A stretch of 64,000 bases of DNA from the NCBI RefSeq assembly GCF_900116905.1, contig NZ_FPCG01000005.1:123632-187631 (forward strand). The letters run 5' to 3'. The translations under genes were made by a program, and so were the position numbers. Numbering within the stretch: the stretch's first letter is position 1; every line of letters starts with the position of its first letter. Below the pieces are notes generated by a model. It worked only from the letters and a program-made list of their open reading frames with translations, did not search any database and had not been told where the DNA came from. This document shows, one piece after another, positions 36,825 to 44,462 of the stretch. The DNA comes from Micrococcus terreus. Its GTDB lineage: Bacteria > Actinomycetota > Actinomycetes > Actinomycetales > Micrococcaceae.

Positions 36825-39180
36825 GGTCCACCGCCGTCGAACCGGCGCCGGACGCCTCGCGCAGCACCGGAGAGACATGCTCGTCCCAGACGCCTACGAC
36901 CTGGCTCCGCAGCTCGTCCAGGCCAGCGTCGTTGACGATCACCACATCGGCCAGCTGACGACGCTCCTCGTCGGTGGCCAGGCTGTCGACGCGGGTCCAG
37001 GCGTCCTCGCGGCTGATGCCGAACTCCTCGATCATGCGATCGACCTGGGTCTCAGCCGGCGCCTCGACCACAACGACGAGATCGAAGTGCGGGGCCTGAC
37101 CGGTGGCCACCAGGTCACGGATGTCCTGGACCACCACGGAGTGCTGTCCGGCCTCGCGGCCGCGCACACGCGCCTCCTGGCGCACCAGCGGCAGCACCAG
37201 GTCGTACAGACGGGCCCGGGCGGTCTCGTTGCCGTTGGCCAGGTCCTGGAGTGCCAGCAGGTCGATCGAGCCGTCCTCGGCCTGGATGCTGTCGCCGAAG
37301 ATCCGGACGACCTCCTCGTGGGCCTCGGTGCCCGGCCGCAGCACATGCTGCCAGATCTCGTCGGTGTCCAGCACCACGGCGCCGAGCTCGCGGAAGACCT
37401 CGCCCACGGTGGACTTGCCTGCCGAGAGCCCACCGGTGAGGCCGACCTGGAGGACCGGCTGGCCCTCCTGCTCGCGCTGCCAGTGCCAGGTGCGCGGCTG
37501 ATGGGTGTCGTGCTCGGGCTCGGTGCCGAGCTGGTACTCGGGACGGATGACGAAGTCCTCGACGGCGGAGGCATCCTCCTGGGCGCGGCGATGGTACTCC
37601 TCCGCCGGGAGGACGCGCTTCCACTGACGGGTGCGCAGCGGACGCGCCGAGCCGGCATCCTCACGCAGGGCCTGCAGCAGCAGGATGCACTGCATGCAGG
37701 AGAGGAACATGACCGGTGCACCGATCACGATGATGACCTCCTGCAGCGCGTCCAGGCCCTGCTCGCCGGAGGTGGTGAGGATGGCGGTGCAGACGGCGCC
37801 GACGGCCAGTGCCCAGAAGATGCGCTGGCGACGCGGTGCCTCGTCCTCATGGCCGTTGGCCATGGCGTCCATCACCAGCGCACCGGAGTCGATCGAGGTG
37901 ATGAAGAAGACCGTGATGATGATCAGGGCGACGACGGCGACCACACTGAAGGCCGGGAAGGACTGCAGGAACTGGAACAGGGCGGCCTGCGCGTTCCCCT
38001 CCTCCACGATCGTCTCGGTCAGTGACCCGGCCGTGCCCTCAGCCCGGTCGATCCGGAAGGCGTTGTAGCCGTAGACCCCCATCCAGACGATGACGAAGGC
38101 GGTGGGCAGGCCGATGGTCGCGGCCACGAACTCGCGGATGGTGCGACCCTTGGAGATGCGAGCCACGAACATGCCCACGAATGGTGCCCAGGTGACCGTC
38201 CAGGCCCAGTAGAAGACCGTCCAGTCGCCGGACCACTCACCGTTGCCGAAGGTGTCGTTGAAGAAGGACAGGGCCGGCAGTGCGGCGATGTAGGCACCGG
38301 CCGACTCGACGATGCCGCGCATGGTGTTCATCGTGGCGCCGAACATCAGCACGAAGACCATCAGGGCGATGGCCAACACGATGTTGATGTAGGACAGGCG
38401 CTTCACACCCTTGTCCATGCCGGCCAGCACCGAGGCCAGGCCTACGGCCGTGATGACGGCGATGATCGCTGCCTGGATCCAGCCGGCCATCGGGATGCCG
38501 TAGACGTAGGACATGCCGCTGTTGATCTGCATGGCGCCCAGGCCCACGGAGACCGCGAGGCCGAACACGGTGGCCACGATGGAGATGATGTCGATCAGCT
38601 TGCCCCAGGGGCCGTGGATGCCGTCGCCCAGCAGCGGCTGGAACGCGGAGGACACGCGCGGAGGCAGCTTGCGCTTGTAGGTGAAGTAGCCGAAGGCCAG
38701 GCCCGGGACGATCAGCATGCCCCACATGTGCACGCCGAAGTGGAAGTTGGCGATCGACAGGGCCTCGGTGGCCGCCCGGTCGCTGGCCGGCTCGGTGCCG
38801 TACAGCGGCGGGTTGGCGAAGTGGTTCATCGGCTCGGCCACACCCCAGAACATGAGCACAGCGCCCACGCCGGCGGCGAACAGCATGCCGAACCAGGCCA
38901 GTCCGCTGTACTCCGGCACAGCGTCGTCGTCGCCGATCTTGAGTCGCCCGTAGCGGCTGATGGCCAGTCCGATGGCGAAGATCACCAGGAAGCTGGCGGC
39001 GAGGGTGAAGTACCAGCCGGCGTCGTAGCGGAGGAATCCGGCGGCCTCACCGAAGAAGGTGCGGACCTCGACCGGGAAGATCCCCATGGCGGCGGTGAAG
39101 AGGATGATGACGGCTGCCGACAGGAAGAAGATGGGTGCGCTGGTGCGCAGCCCGAGCATGTTGTGCAGTCTCGTGAGCAT
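36817..39180 (-). CDS. BCCT-family osmolyte transporter fused to a degenerate dephospho-CoA-kinase-like domain
   Basis: The protein has 787 residues in one uninterrupted frame. Residues 1-510 are a betaine/choline/carnitine transporter with about twelve helices, including GMLFAAGVGAVLMFWGVAEP (99-118). The substrate-site helix YWAWTVTWAPFVG (324-336) has Thr where BetP has the second Trp of WW. Residues 511-570 are a hydrophilic tail typical of actinobacterial BCCTs. Residues 576-787 align with CoaE encoded next door: Walker A GLTGGLSAGKST (580-591) and VVIVNDAGLDEL (746-757) remain. However, IHPLV has become VLPLV, the PLL motif RDL, the lid arginines EE, and the Gln after the lid Leu. Catalysis is therefore doubtful; a nucleotide- or CoA-sensing role is possible. 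It overlaps coaE by 8 bp. Confidence 0.88.
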   Translation of the reverse strand: MLTRLHNMLGLRTSAPIFFLSAAVIILFTAAMGIFPVEVRTFFGEAAGFLRYDAGWYFTLAASFLVIFAIGLAISRYGRLKIGDDDAVPEYSGLAWFGMLFAAGVGAVLMFWGVAEPMNHFANPPLYGTEPASDRAATEALSIANFHFGVHMWGMLIVPGLAFGYFTYKRKLPPRVSSAFQPLLGDGIHGPWGKLIDIISIVATVFGLAVSVGLGAMQINSGMSYVYGIPMAGWIQAAIIAVITAVGLASVLAGMDKGVKRLSYINIVLAIALMVFVLMFGATMNTMRGIVESAGAYIAALPALSFFNDTFGNGEWSGDWTVFYWAWTVTWAPFVGMFVARISKGRTIREFVAATIGLPTAFVIVWMGVYGYNAFRIDRAEGTAGSLTETIVEEGNAQAALFQFLQSFPAFSVVAVVALIIITVFFITSIDSGALVMDAMANGHEDEAPRRQRIFWALAVGAVCTAILTTSGEQGLDALQEVIIVIGAPVMFLSCMQCILLLQALREDAGSARPLRTRQWKRVLPAEEYHRRAQEDASAVEDFVIRPEYQLGTEPEHDTHQPRTWHWQREQEGQPVLQVGLTGGLSAGKSTVGEVFRELGAVVLDTDEIWQHVLRPGTEAHEEVVRIFGDSIQAEDGSIDLLALQDLANGNETARARLYDLVLPLVRQEARVRGREAGQHSVVVQDIRDLVATGQAPHFDLVVVVEAPAETQVDRMIEEFGISREDAWTRVDSLATDEERRQLADVVIVNDAGLDELRSQVVGVWDEHVSPVLREASGAGSTAVDHV

Positions 39181-39371
39181 GTGCGAGTGCTTCCGGGTTG
39201 ACGGGGATCCGCCCCATGACGGACCCTGTGCGCGGTGGGCACGATCACCTAGGCTACCGGGGACCGGCCGACCAGCGCAGATCGGAGGGTCAGCAGGGCG
39301 CCCGATGTTACCGAACCGTAGTCTGCTGGTCTGTGAAGGTCTGCCCTGTCAGCCCAGGCCCCTGACCTCTC

Positions 39372-39377
39372 TAGAGT
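39372..39377 (+). promoter_or_regulatory. Leaderless-type -10 box of the YigZ-family gene
   Basis: TAGAGT with 7 nt before the ATG at 39385. The rest of the 204-bp divergent spacer to the BCCT gene shows only a possible BCCT -10 (TAGCCT on the minus strand, 39251-39256). Confidence 0.5.
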
Positions 39378-39384
39378 GGTGTGC

Positions 39385-40122
39385 ATGGTCTCCGACTCCC
39401 CCACTCCTCGCGGCTATGCTGTCCTGCCACAGAGGTTCAGGACCACGCCGGTGAAACATGAGATCGAGGTGCGGAACTCACAGTTCATCGCCCACCTGGC
39501 ACGGGTCGAGACGGAGGATCAGGCCAGGGACTTCATCGAGTCGGTCCGCCGGGAGCACCGCCAGGCGCGGCATGTCTGCACGGCCTTCGTGCTGGGTGAC
39601 CGCCAGCAGACCCGGCGCTCCAACGACGACGGCGAGCCCGCGGGCACAGCCGGCGCCCCCATCCTGGAGGCGCTCACCCGCCGGGAGACCACACCTGGCC
39701 ACGATGCTCGCCCACCTGCCAGGGCACCCGAGGTGCGAGACCTCTCCGACGTGTGCGCGGCCGTCGTGCGCTATTTCGGAGGCGTCAAGCTGGGCGCGGG
39801 CGGCCTGGTGCGTGCCTACTCCGAGTCGGTCTCGACCGCCCTGGACACCGTTCAGCTGGTCCGGCGAGAACCCATGCGGATCTGGCAGATCCAGGCGGAT
39901 CCTGGCAGAGCTGGACTCTGGGAGAACGAGTTCCGAACGGCCGGCTGGACCGTGGACGCCGTGGACTACGGTGCCCGCGATGTCACGGTGAGGCTCGCCC
40001 TGCCGGAGACCGAGGAGGCCGCGTCGCTCTTGGGGTCCCAGGTGGCGGCGCTCTCCGGAGGCCAAGTACAGCCCCAGGCCGCCGGCGAACGGTGGGTGGA
40101 TGTCACCGGGAGGACCTCATGA
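39385..40122 (+). CDS. YigZ/IMPACT family protein
   Basis: Member of UPF0029 (YigZ in bacteria, IMPACT in eukaryotes), linked to translation or stress control but of unclear bacterial function. The protein has 245 residues from the ATG at 39385; GTG codons at 39376 and 39379 overlap the -10 box and are rejected. Family motifs are EIEVRNSQFIAHLARV near residue 26, RQTRRSNDDGEPAGTAGAPIL near 77 and AAVVRYFGGVKLGAGGLVRAYS near 130. It overlaps the methyltransferase gene by 4 bp. Confidence 0.9.
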   Translation: MVSDSPTPRGYAVLPQRFRTTPVKHEIEVRNSQFIAHLARVETEDQARDFIESVRREHRQARHVCTAFVLGDRQQTRRSNDDGEPAGTAGAPILEALTRRETTPGHDARPPARAPEVRDLSDVCAAVVRYFGGVKLGAGGLVRAYSESVSTALDTVQLVRREPMRIWQIQADPGRAGLWENEFRTAGWTVDAVDYGARDVTVRLALPETEEAASLLGSQVAALSGGQVQPQAAGERWVDVTGRTS

Positions 40123-41342
40123 CCTCGACCGTTCCTCCCGGGCAGACGCCGGACGCCGTCCTGGGTCGTCTGGCCACGACCCTGACACAGGACTTCCCCT
40201 TCGCGGACCTGGTGCGGGATCCCCTGCCGACCGGCGCTGGACTGCAGGCGCACGACGCCGCGGACCTGCTGCTGCTGGACACCGTGGCCACCTGGGCGCA
40301 GGCCCGACATCCCCTCGACCCGGTGGTGGTTCTGGACGACCGGCATGGTGCGCTGACCCTCCCGCTGCTGGCCGCCGGGGTCTCGGTCCGTCTGGGCCAG
40401 GACTCCCTGTCCCATGAGCGCTCAGTCGCTCTGAACGCCCAGCGGTTCGCAGCGCATCTCGCAGCATCCGGACAGCTCACGCGGGGGGAGATCGGCCCGG
40501 AGCTCCTGGCCGGTGCCCGCACGGTCCTGCTTCCGCTCCCCCGGTCCCTGGACGCGCTGGACCAGACCGCGCATCTGGTGGCTGAGCATGCGCATGAGGA
40601 TGTGGTGCTGCTGGCCGGCGGTCGGGACAAGCACATGAGCCCGCGCATGAACGAGGTCCTGACTCGCAGTTTCACGTCCGTGGTGGCTGGGCGTGGCCGT
40701 TCCAAGTCCCGGGTGATCACCGCTCGTGGGCCCCGGCGCGGGCGTCCGGCTCCCTTCCCGCGCACGCGTGCGCAGGAGCTTCCCGACGTCGGCTCAGTCA
40801 CCTTGGCTGCCTACGGCGCCACCTTCGGCGGGGCACGTCTGGATCCGGGCACACGCCTGCTGCTCGAGGCGATGGCCGCCGCCGTCCACTCCGGCACACT
40901 GACGACCGAGCGGGCGATCGACTTGGGCTGCGGCAACGGCACCATCGCCCTGTGGCTGGCGTTGCAGTGGGCTGGACTGAGCGTGCTGGCCACTGACCAG
41001 TCTGCGGACGCCTGCCGCTCCGCCGAGCTGACAGCCCGGGAGAACGGCGTCCTGGACCGAGTGGAGATCAGGCGGGACGACGCTCTGTCCTCAGTCGACG
41101 AGGCGTCCGAGCCGCTCGTGGTGCTGAATCCGCCGTTCCATGACGGCAATGCCGTGGACCCGGGGGTGGCTCAGCGGCTGATCGCCGAGGCCGCCCGAGT
41201 GCTCGAGGACGGTGGCCAGCTGTGGTGCGTCTGGAACTCACACCTGCGGTACCGGCCCCTGCTGGAGCGGCTGGTCGGACAGACCCGCCAGGTGGCCCGC
41301 GACCGCCAGTTCACGGTCACCGTCAGCTCTCGGCGCCGCTGA
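40119..41342 (+). CDS. Class I methyltransferase of the RsmC/RlmG type
   Basis: Probable rRNA guanine-N2 methyltransferase. The protein has 407 residues. A diverged N-terminal half resembles the catalytic domain (pseudo-domain typical of RsmC/RlmG), and the C-terminal half has the AdoMet motif IDLGCGNGTIALWL near 269 and the catalytic VVLNPPFHDG near 335. The ATG overlaps the YigZ stop (ATGA) and follows GGGAGG at 40108. Which rRNA position it modifies cannot be told from sequence alone. Confidence 0.88.
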   Translation: MTSTVPPGQTPDAVLGRLATTLTQDFPFADLVRDPLPTGAGLQAHDAADLLLLDTVATWAQARHPLDPVVVLDDRHGALTLPLLAAGVSVRLGQDSLSHERSVALNAQRFAAHLAASGQLTRGEIGPELLAGARTVLLPLPRSLDALDQTAHLVAEHAHEDVVLLAGGRDKHMSPRMNEVLTRSFTSVVAGRGRSKSRVITARGPRRGRPAPFPRTRAQELPDVGSVTLAAYGATFGGARLDPGTRLLLEAMAAAVHSGTLTTERAIDLGCGNGTIALWLALQWAGLSVLATDQSADACRSAELTARENGVLDRVEIRRDDALSSVDEASEPLVVLNPPFHDGNAVDPGVAQRLIAEAARVLEDGGQLWCVWNSHLRYRPLLERLVGQTRQVARDRQFTVTVSSRRR

Positions 41343-41442
41343 GGGACCTCAGAGAGCAGCTCTCAGTCCCCCACGGTGCCGATGATCCGCTCCCGCAGGA
41401 CCTGGATCTCACGGCGGCGCGGACACTGTGCGTTCTACGCAA

Positions 41443-41498
41443 AGACGCCCGGTCCCTCCGACCTCCACGCAGGGTGGGGATCGGGGAACCGGGCGTCT
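41443..41498. terminator. Bidirectional terminator between the methyltransferase gene and rpsA
   Basis: An 11-bp perfect stem (AGACGCCCGGT and its complement) extended by imperfect pairing of CCTCC with GGGG, inside the 205-bp spacer between convergent stops. It likely ends the rpsA message and the plus-strand operon. Confidence 0.7.
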
Positions 41499-41535
41499 CG
41501 TGGCTGCTCAGACCCTCAGGGAGTCCACGGCGAAC

Positions 41536-41551
41536 CTGATCTGCAGATCAG
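41536..41551. repeat. 16-bp perfect palindrome over the rpsA stop codon
   Basis: CTGATCTGCAGATCAG is a perfect palindrome without spacer; the rpsA TGA lies inside it. It could be a short hairpin or a protein-binding site; the function is unknown. Confidence 0.5.
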
Positions 41552-42996
41552 TTGCCGGTGAGCTTCTCGCGCAGGGCGGCCAGAGCCTCGTCCGAGGCCA
41601 GGGTGCCGGCGTCGGTGGCCGGAGCCTCCGAGGAGTACGAGGTGGAGCCGGACTCGACCGGGCCAGCCTCTGCCTCTTCGGTGGCGGCACGAGCGACCTG
41701 CTCCTTGTGAGCCTCCCAGCGGGCCTGGGCGTCGGCGTACTGCTGCTCCCAGGCGGCGCGCTGGGTCTCGAAGCCCTCGAGCCATTCGTTGGTCTCCGGG
41801 TCGAAGCCCTCGGGGTACTTGTAGTTCCCCTCCTCGTCGTACTCGGCGGCCATGCCGTACAGCGCCGGGTCGAACTCGGTGCCCTCGGGGTCCACGCCCT
41901 CGTTGGCCTGCTTCAGGGACAGCGAGATGCGGCGACGCTCCAGGTCGATGTCGATGACCTTGACGAACAGCTCGTCGTTGACGGAGACGACCTGCTCAGC
42001 GGTGTCGATGTGACGCGAGGCCAGCTCGGAGATGTGCACCAGGCCCTCGATGCCGTCCTCGACGCGCACGAACGCACCGAACGGAACCAGCTTGGTGACC
42101 TTGCCCGGCACGACCTGGCCCAGGGCGTGGGTGCGGGCGAACAGCTGCCACGGATCCTCCTGGGTGGCCTTCAGCGACAGCGAGACACGCTCGCGGTCCA
42201 TGTCCACCTCGAGCACCTCGACGGTGACCTCCTGGCCGACCTCGACGACCTCGGACGGGTGGTCGATGTGCTTCCAGGACAGCTCGGAGACGTGCACCAG
42301 GCCGTCCACGCCACCCAGGTCCACGAAGGCGCCGAAGTTGACGATGGAGGAGACGGTGCCGGTGCGGACCTGGCCCTTCTCCAGCTTGTGCAGGAAGTTG
42401 GAGCGGACCTCGGACTGGGTCTGCTCCAGCCAGGCGCGGCGGGACAGGACCACGTTGTTGCGGTTCTTGTCCAGCTCGATGATCTTGGCCTCGAGCTCCT
42501 GGCCGATGTACGGGGCCAGGTCGCGGACGCGGCGCATCTCGACCAGGGAGGCGGGCAGGAAGCCGCGCAGCCCGATGTCCAGGATCAGGCCGCCCTTGAC
42601 GACCTCGATGACGGAACCGGTGACCACACCGTCCTCGTCCTTGATCTTCTCGATGTCGCCCCAGGCGCGCTCGTACTGAGCCCGCTTCTTGGACAGGATC
42701 AGGCGCCCTTCCTTGTCCTCCTTGGTGAGGACCAGGGCCTCCACGGAGTCACCCACGGCGACGACCTCGTCCGGGTCGACATCGTGCTTGATGGAGAGTT
42801 CGCGGGACGGGATGACGCCCTCGGTCTTGTAGCCGATGTCCAGCAGGACCTCGTCACGGTCGACCTTGACGACGGTGCCTTCGACCAGATCGCCATCGTT
42901 GAAGTACTTGATGGTCTCATCGATGGCGGCGAGGAAGTCCTCAGCAGATCCGATGTCGTTGACGGCGACCTGCGGGGCGGTGGAGGTGATGGTCAT
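41548..42996 (-). CDS. rpsA: 30S ribosomal protein S1
   Basis: RNA-binding ribosomal protein. The protein has 482 residues from the ATG at 42996 (MTITSTAP) with GGAG 11 nt upstream; an open frame continues 33 codons further but has no conserved sequence. Four S1 domains are visible at about 38-105, 125-190, 210-280 and 295-365, the last two containing GAFVDLGGVDGLVHVSELSW and GAFVRVEDGIEGLVHISELA. The acidic C-terminal tail (about 375-482) is typical of actinobacterial S1. Confidence 0.96.
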   Translation of the reverse strand: MTITSTAPQVAVNDIGSAEDFLAAIDETIKYFNDGDLVEGTVVKVDRDEVLLDIGYKTEGVIPSRELSIKHDVDPDEVVAVGDSVEALVLTKEDKEGRLILSKKRAQYERAWGDIEKIKDEDGVVTGSVIEVVKGGLILDIGLRGFLPASLVEMRRVRDLAPYIGQELEAKIIELDKNRNNVVLSRRAWLEQTQSEVRSNFLHKLEKGQVRTGTVSSIVNFGAFVDLGGVDGLVHVSELSWKHIDHPSEVVEVGQEVTVEVLEVDMDRERVSLSLKATQEDPWQLFARTHALGQVVPGKVTKLVPFGAFVRVEDGIEGLVHISELASRHIDTAEQVVSVNDELFVKVIDIDLERRRISLSLKQANEGVDPEGTEFDPALYGMAAEYDEEGNYKYPEGFDPETNEWLEGFETQRAAWEQQYADAQARWEAHKEQVARAATEEAEAGPVESGSTSYSSEAPATDAGTLASDEALAALREKLTGN

Positions 42997-43136
42997 GTAG
43001 TAGGGGCTCCGATGTGGATTGTTCACTCGGCCGGGGTTCGGCGCCGAAGCGCGGGCACCCGGATAGTGGGTTCGTATGGATGATGGTCTTCGCACAGAAA
43101 GTGCTCGGCCAGTCTAGTCCCGTGGACAAGCAGAAA

Positions 43137-44462
43137 TCAAAAGCCTGTCATGGAGTGCACGGGACGGTCCTGAGCGAGCATCCGTCCCAGCTCGGCCGCG
43201 GCACCGGGGCGATGCTCGGTGACCAGCGCGGCCTGGCGCAGCACCTCTGGGGAGATCCCGCCCAGCCACACGCTGCCCAGCTCCGCCACGTCCATGCTGA
43301 GGTCCGGCGCGGCGGTGGACTCGGCGCGTGAGACCGTGGCCTCTCCCCCGACGACGTCCACGCGCCAGGTGCCCTCGGCCCACCCCATCGAGTCGGTCAC
43401 CGTCAGGAGGATCGACCCGTCCTGGGACCAGGGACGCGCCGAGAGTGCCGCCGGAACGTCGAGGATCCGCAGCCAGAGCCGGTCCTGGGTGAAGGTCGTC
43501 CGGATCCGCCGGCGGTCCACCACCATCGCCTCGAGCAGACCATCGTCCGGTGCCGCCTGCCAGCTGATCCGGTCGATCAGGTCCAGCGATCCCAGGAACT
43601 GCCACAGAGCGCGGTGACTCTGCGCCGTCGTGGTGATGAGGGACTGGACCTCCATGGTCTGTGGCTTCTTCTCCCAGCCGCCGAAGCGATAGGTGACGAA
43701 GCCGCGGGGTCTGCCGCCGTCGTCGTAGTGGACGGCCGCGTAGAGGCCGGTGCCCTTCCCGCCGTTGCGGTGCAGGTTCGCGTCCGTCTCCTCCACCCGG
43801 TAGGAGGCCGTGCGCTCCACCGAGCCGGGGGTCTGCAGGTAGGCACGGCGATACAGCTCGTCGCCGAGCCCGTCCAGCTCGCGAGGCTCCACCAGCCGGA
43901 CCGAACCGGTGGGGGCCGGTCCGCGGAGGGGCAGACCGCCCTGGACCTCGACCTCGATGGACCGGAAGGAGTTGGCCACGCCGAAGCCGAAGCGGGAGTA
44001 GATCCCTCCCTCGGAGGCCGTCAGCGCGGCGACCGGCACACCCCGGTCCAGGGAGGTCTGCAGGGACTCGCCCATCATGGCGCGCAGGATCCCCCGGCGC
44101 CGGTGGGTCGGGGACACCGTGACGTTGGAGATCAGCCAGGCCGGGACCTCACGTGCGCCGCCGACGTGCAGTCCCTTGACGAAGTCCACGAAAGTGCCCA
44201 CCGGGTCGGTCTGGGCCGGGTCGGCGTCCTGGGGGTAGACGCCCAGGAACCGGCGTCCGTCCTGGAGGCTCAGGCCGAGCCACTGGTCCAGGGCCTCTCC
44301 GGTGGGCGGCTCCTCGTAGAAGCCCCGCTCCACGGTCCGGTACTGACGGGCTACGGCCGGGTTCTCGGCGGCGGAGACGCTGGACTGGGTGAGCTCACGC
44401 AGGATGAGGCCGTGCTCTGCCAGGGATGCTGAGGCTGGGGTGGGGGTGTCAGTGTGCGGCAT
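43137..44462 (-). CDS. Eis-like GNAT acetyltransferase with SCP2-like C-terminal domain
   Basis: Eis enzymes acetylate aminoglycosides and protein lysines. The protein has 441 residues from the ATG at 44462. The N-terminal GNAT domain carries the acetyl-CoA site NVTVSPTHRRRGILRAMM near 125 and LTASEGGIYSRFGFGVA near 160. A second GNAT-like domain and a C-terminal sterol-carrier-like domain (about 335-435, LRILDVPAAL...LLTVTDSMG...) follow, as in Eis. The C terminus ends in Phe, which in Eis sits in the active site. The start lies 14 bp inside the 3' end of polA. Confidence 0.88.
   Translation of the reverse strand: MPHTDTPTPASASLAEHGLILRELTQSSVSAAENPAVARQYRTVERGFYEEPPTGEALDQWLGLSLQDGRRFLGVYPQDADPAQTDPVGTFVDFVKGLHVGGAREVPAWLISNVTVSPTHRRRGILRAMMGESLQTSLDRGVPVAALTASEGGIYSRFGFGVANSFRSIEVEVQGGLPLRGPAPTGSVRLVEPRELDGLGDELYRRAYLQTPGSVERTASYRVEETDANLHRNGGKGTGLYAAVHYDDGGRPRGFVTYRFGGWEKKPQTMEVQSLITTTAQSHRALWQFLGSLDLIDRISWQAAPDDGLLEAMVVDRRRIRTTFTQDRLWLRILDVPAALSARPWSQDGSILLTVTDSMGWAEGTWRVDVVGGEATVSRAESTAAPDLSMDVAELGSVWLGGISPEVLRQAALVTEHRPGAAAELGRMLAQDRPVHSMTGF

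Noticed and set aside
36817..37461. Possibility that the transporter-CoaE fusion is a sequencing artefact joining two genes
   Set aside because: The frame is continuous, the linker contains the normal BCCT tail (EEYHRR, RPEY, TEPEHDTHQPRTW), and no start codon with a ribosome-binding site is seen at the CoaE boundary. Reads would still be needed to exclude a lost stop.
41428..43083. 551-codon plus-strand open frame opposite rpsA
   Set aside because: Repetitive Leu/Asp/Val composition produced by the S1 repeats in antisense; not a gene.
42997..43095. 33-codon upstream extension of rpsA
   Set aside because: Not conserved and without a ribosome-binding site; MTITSTAP at 42996 is the normal S1 start.
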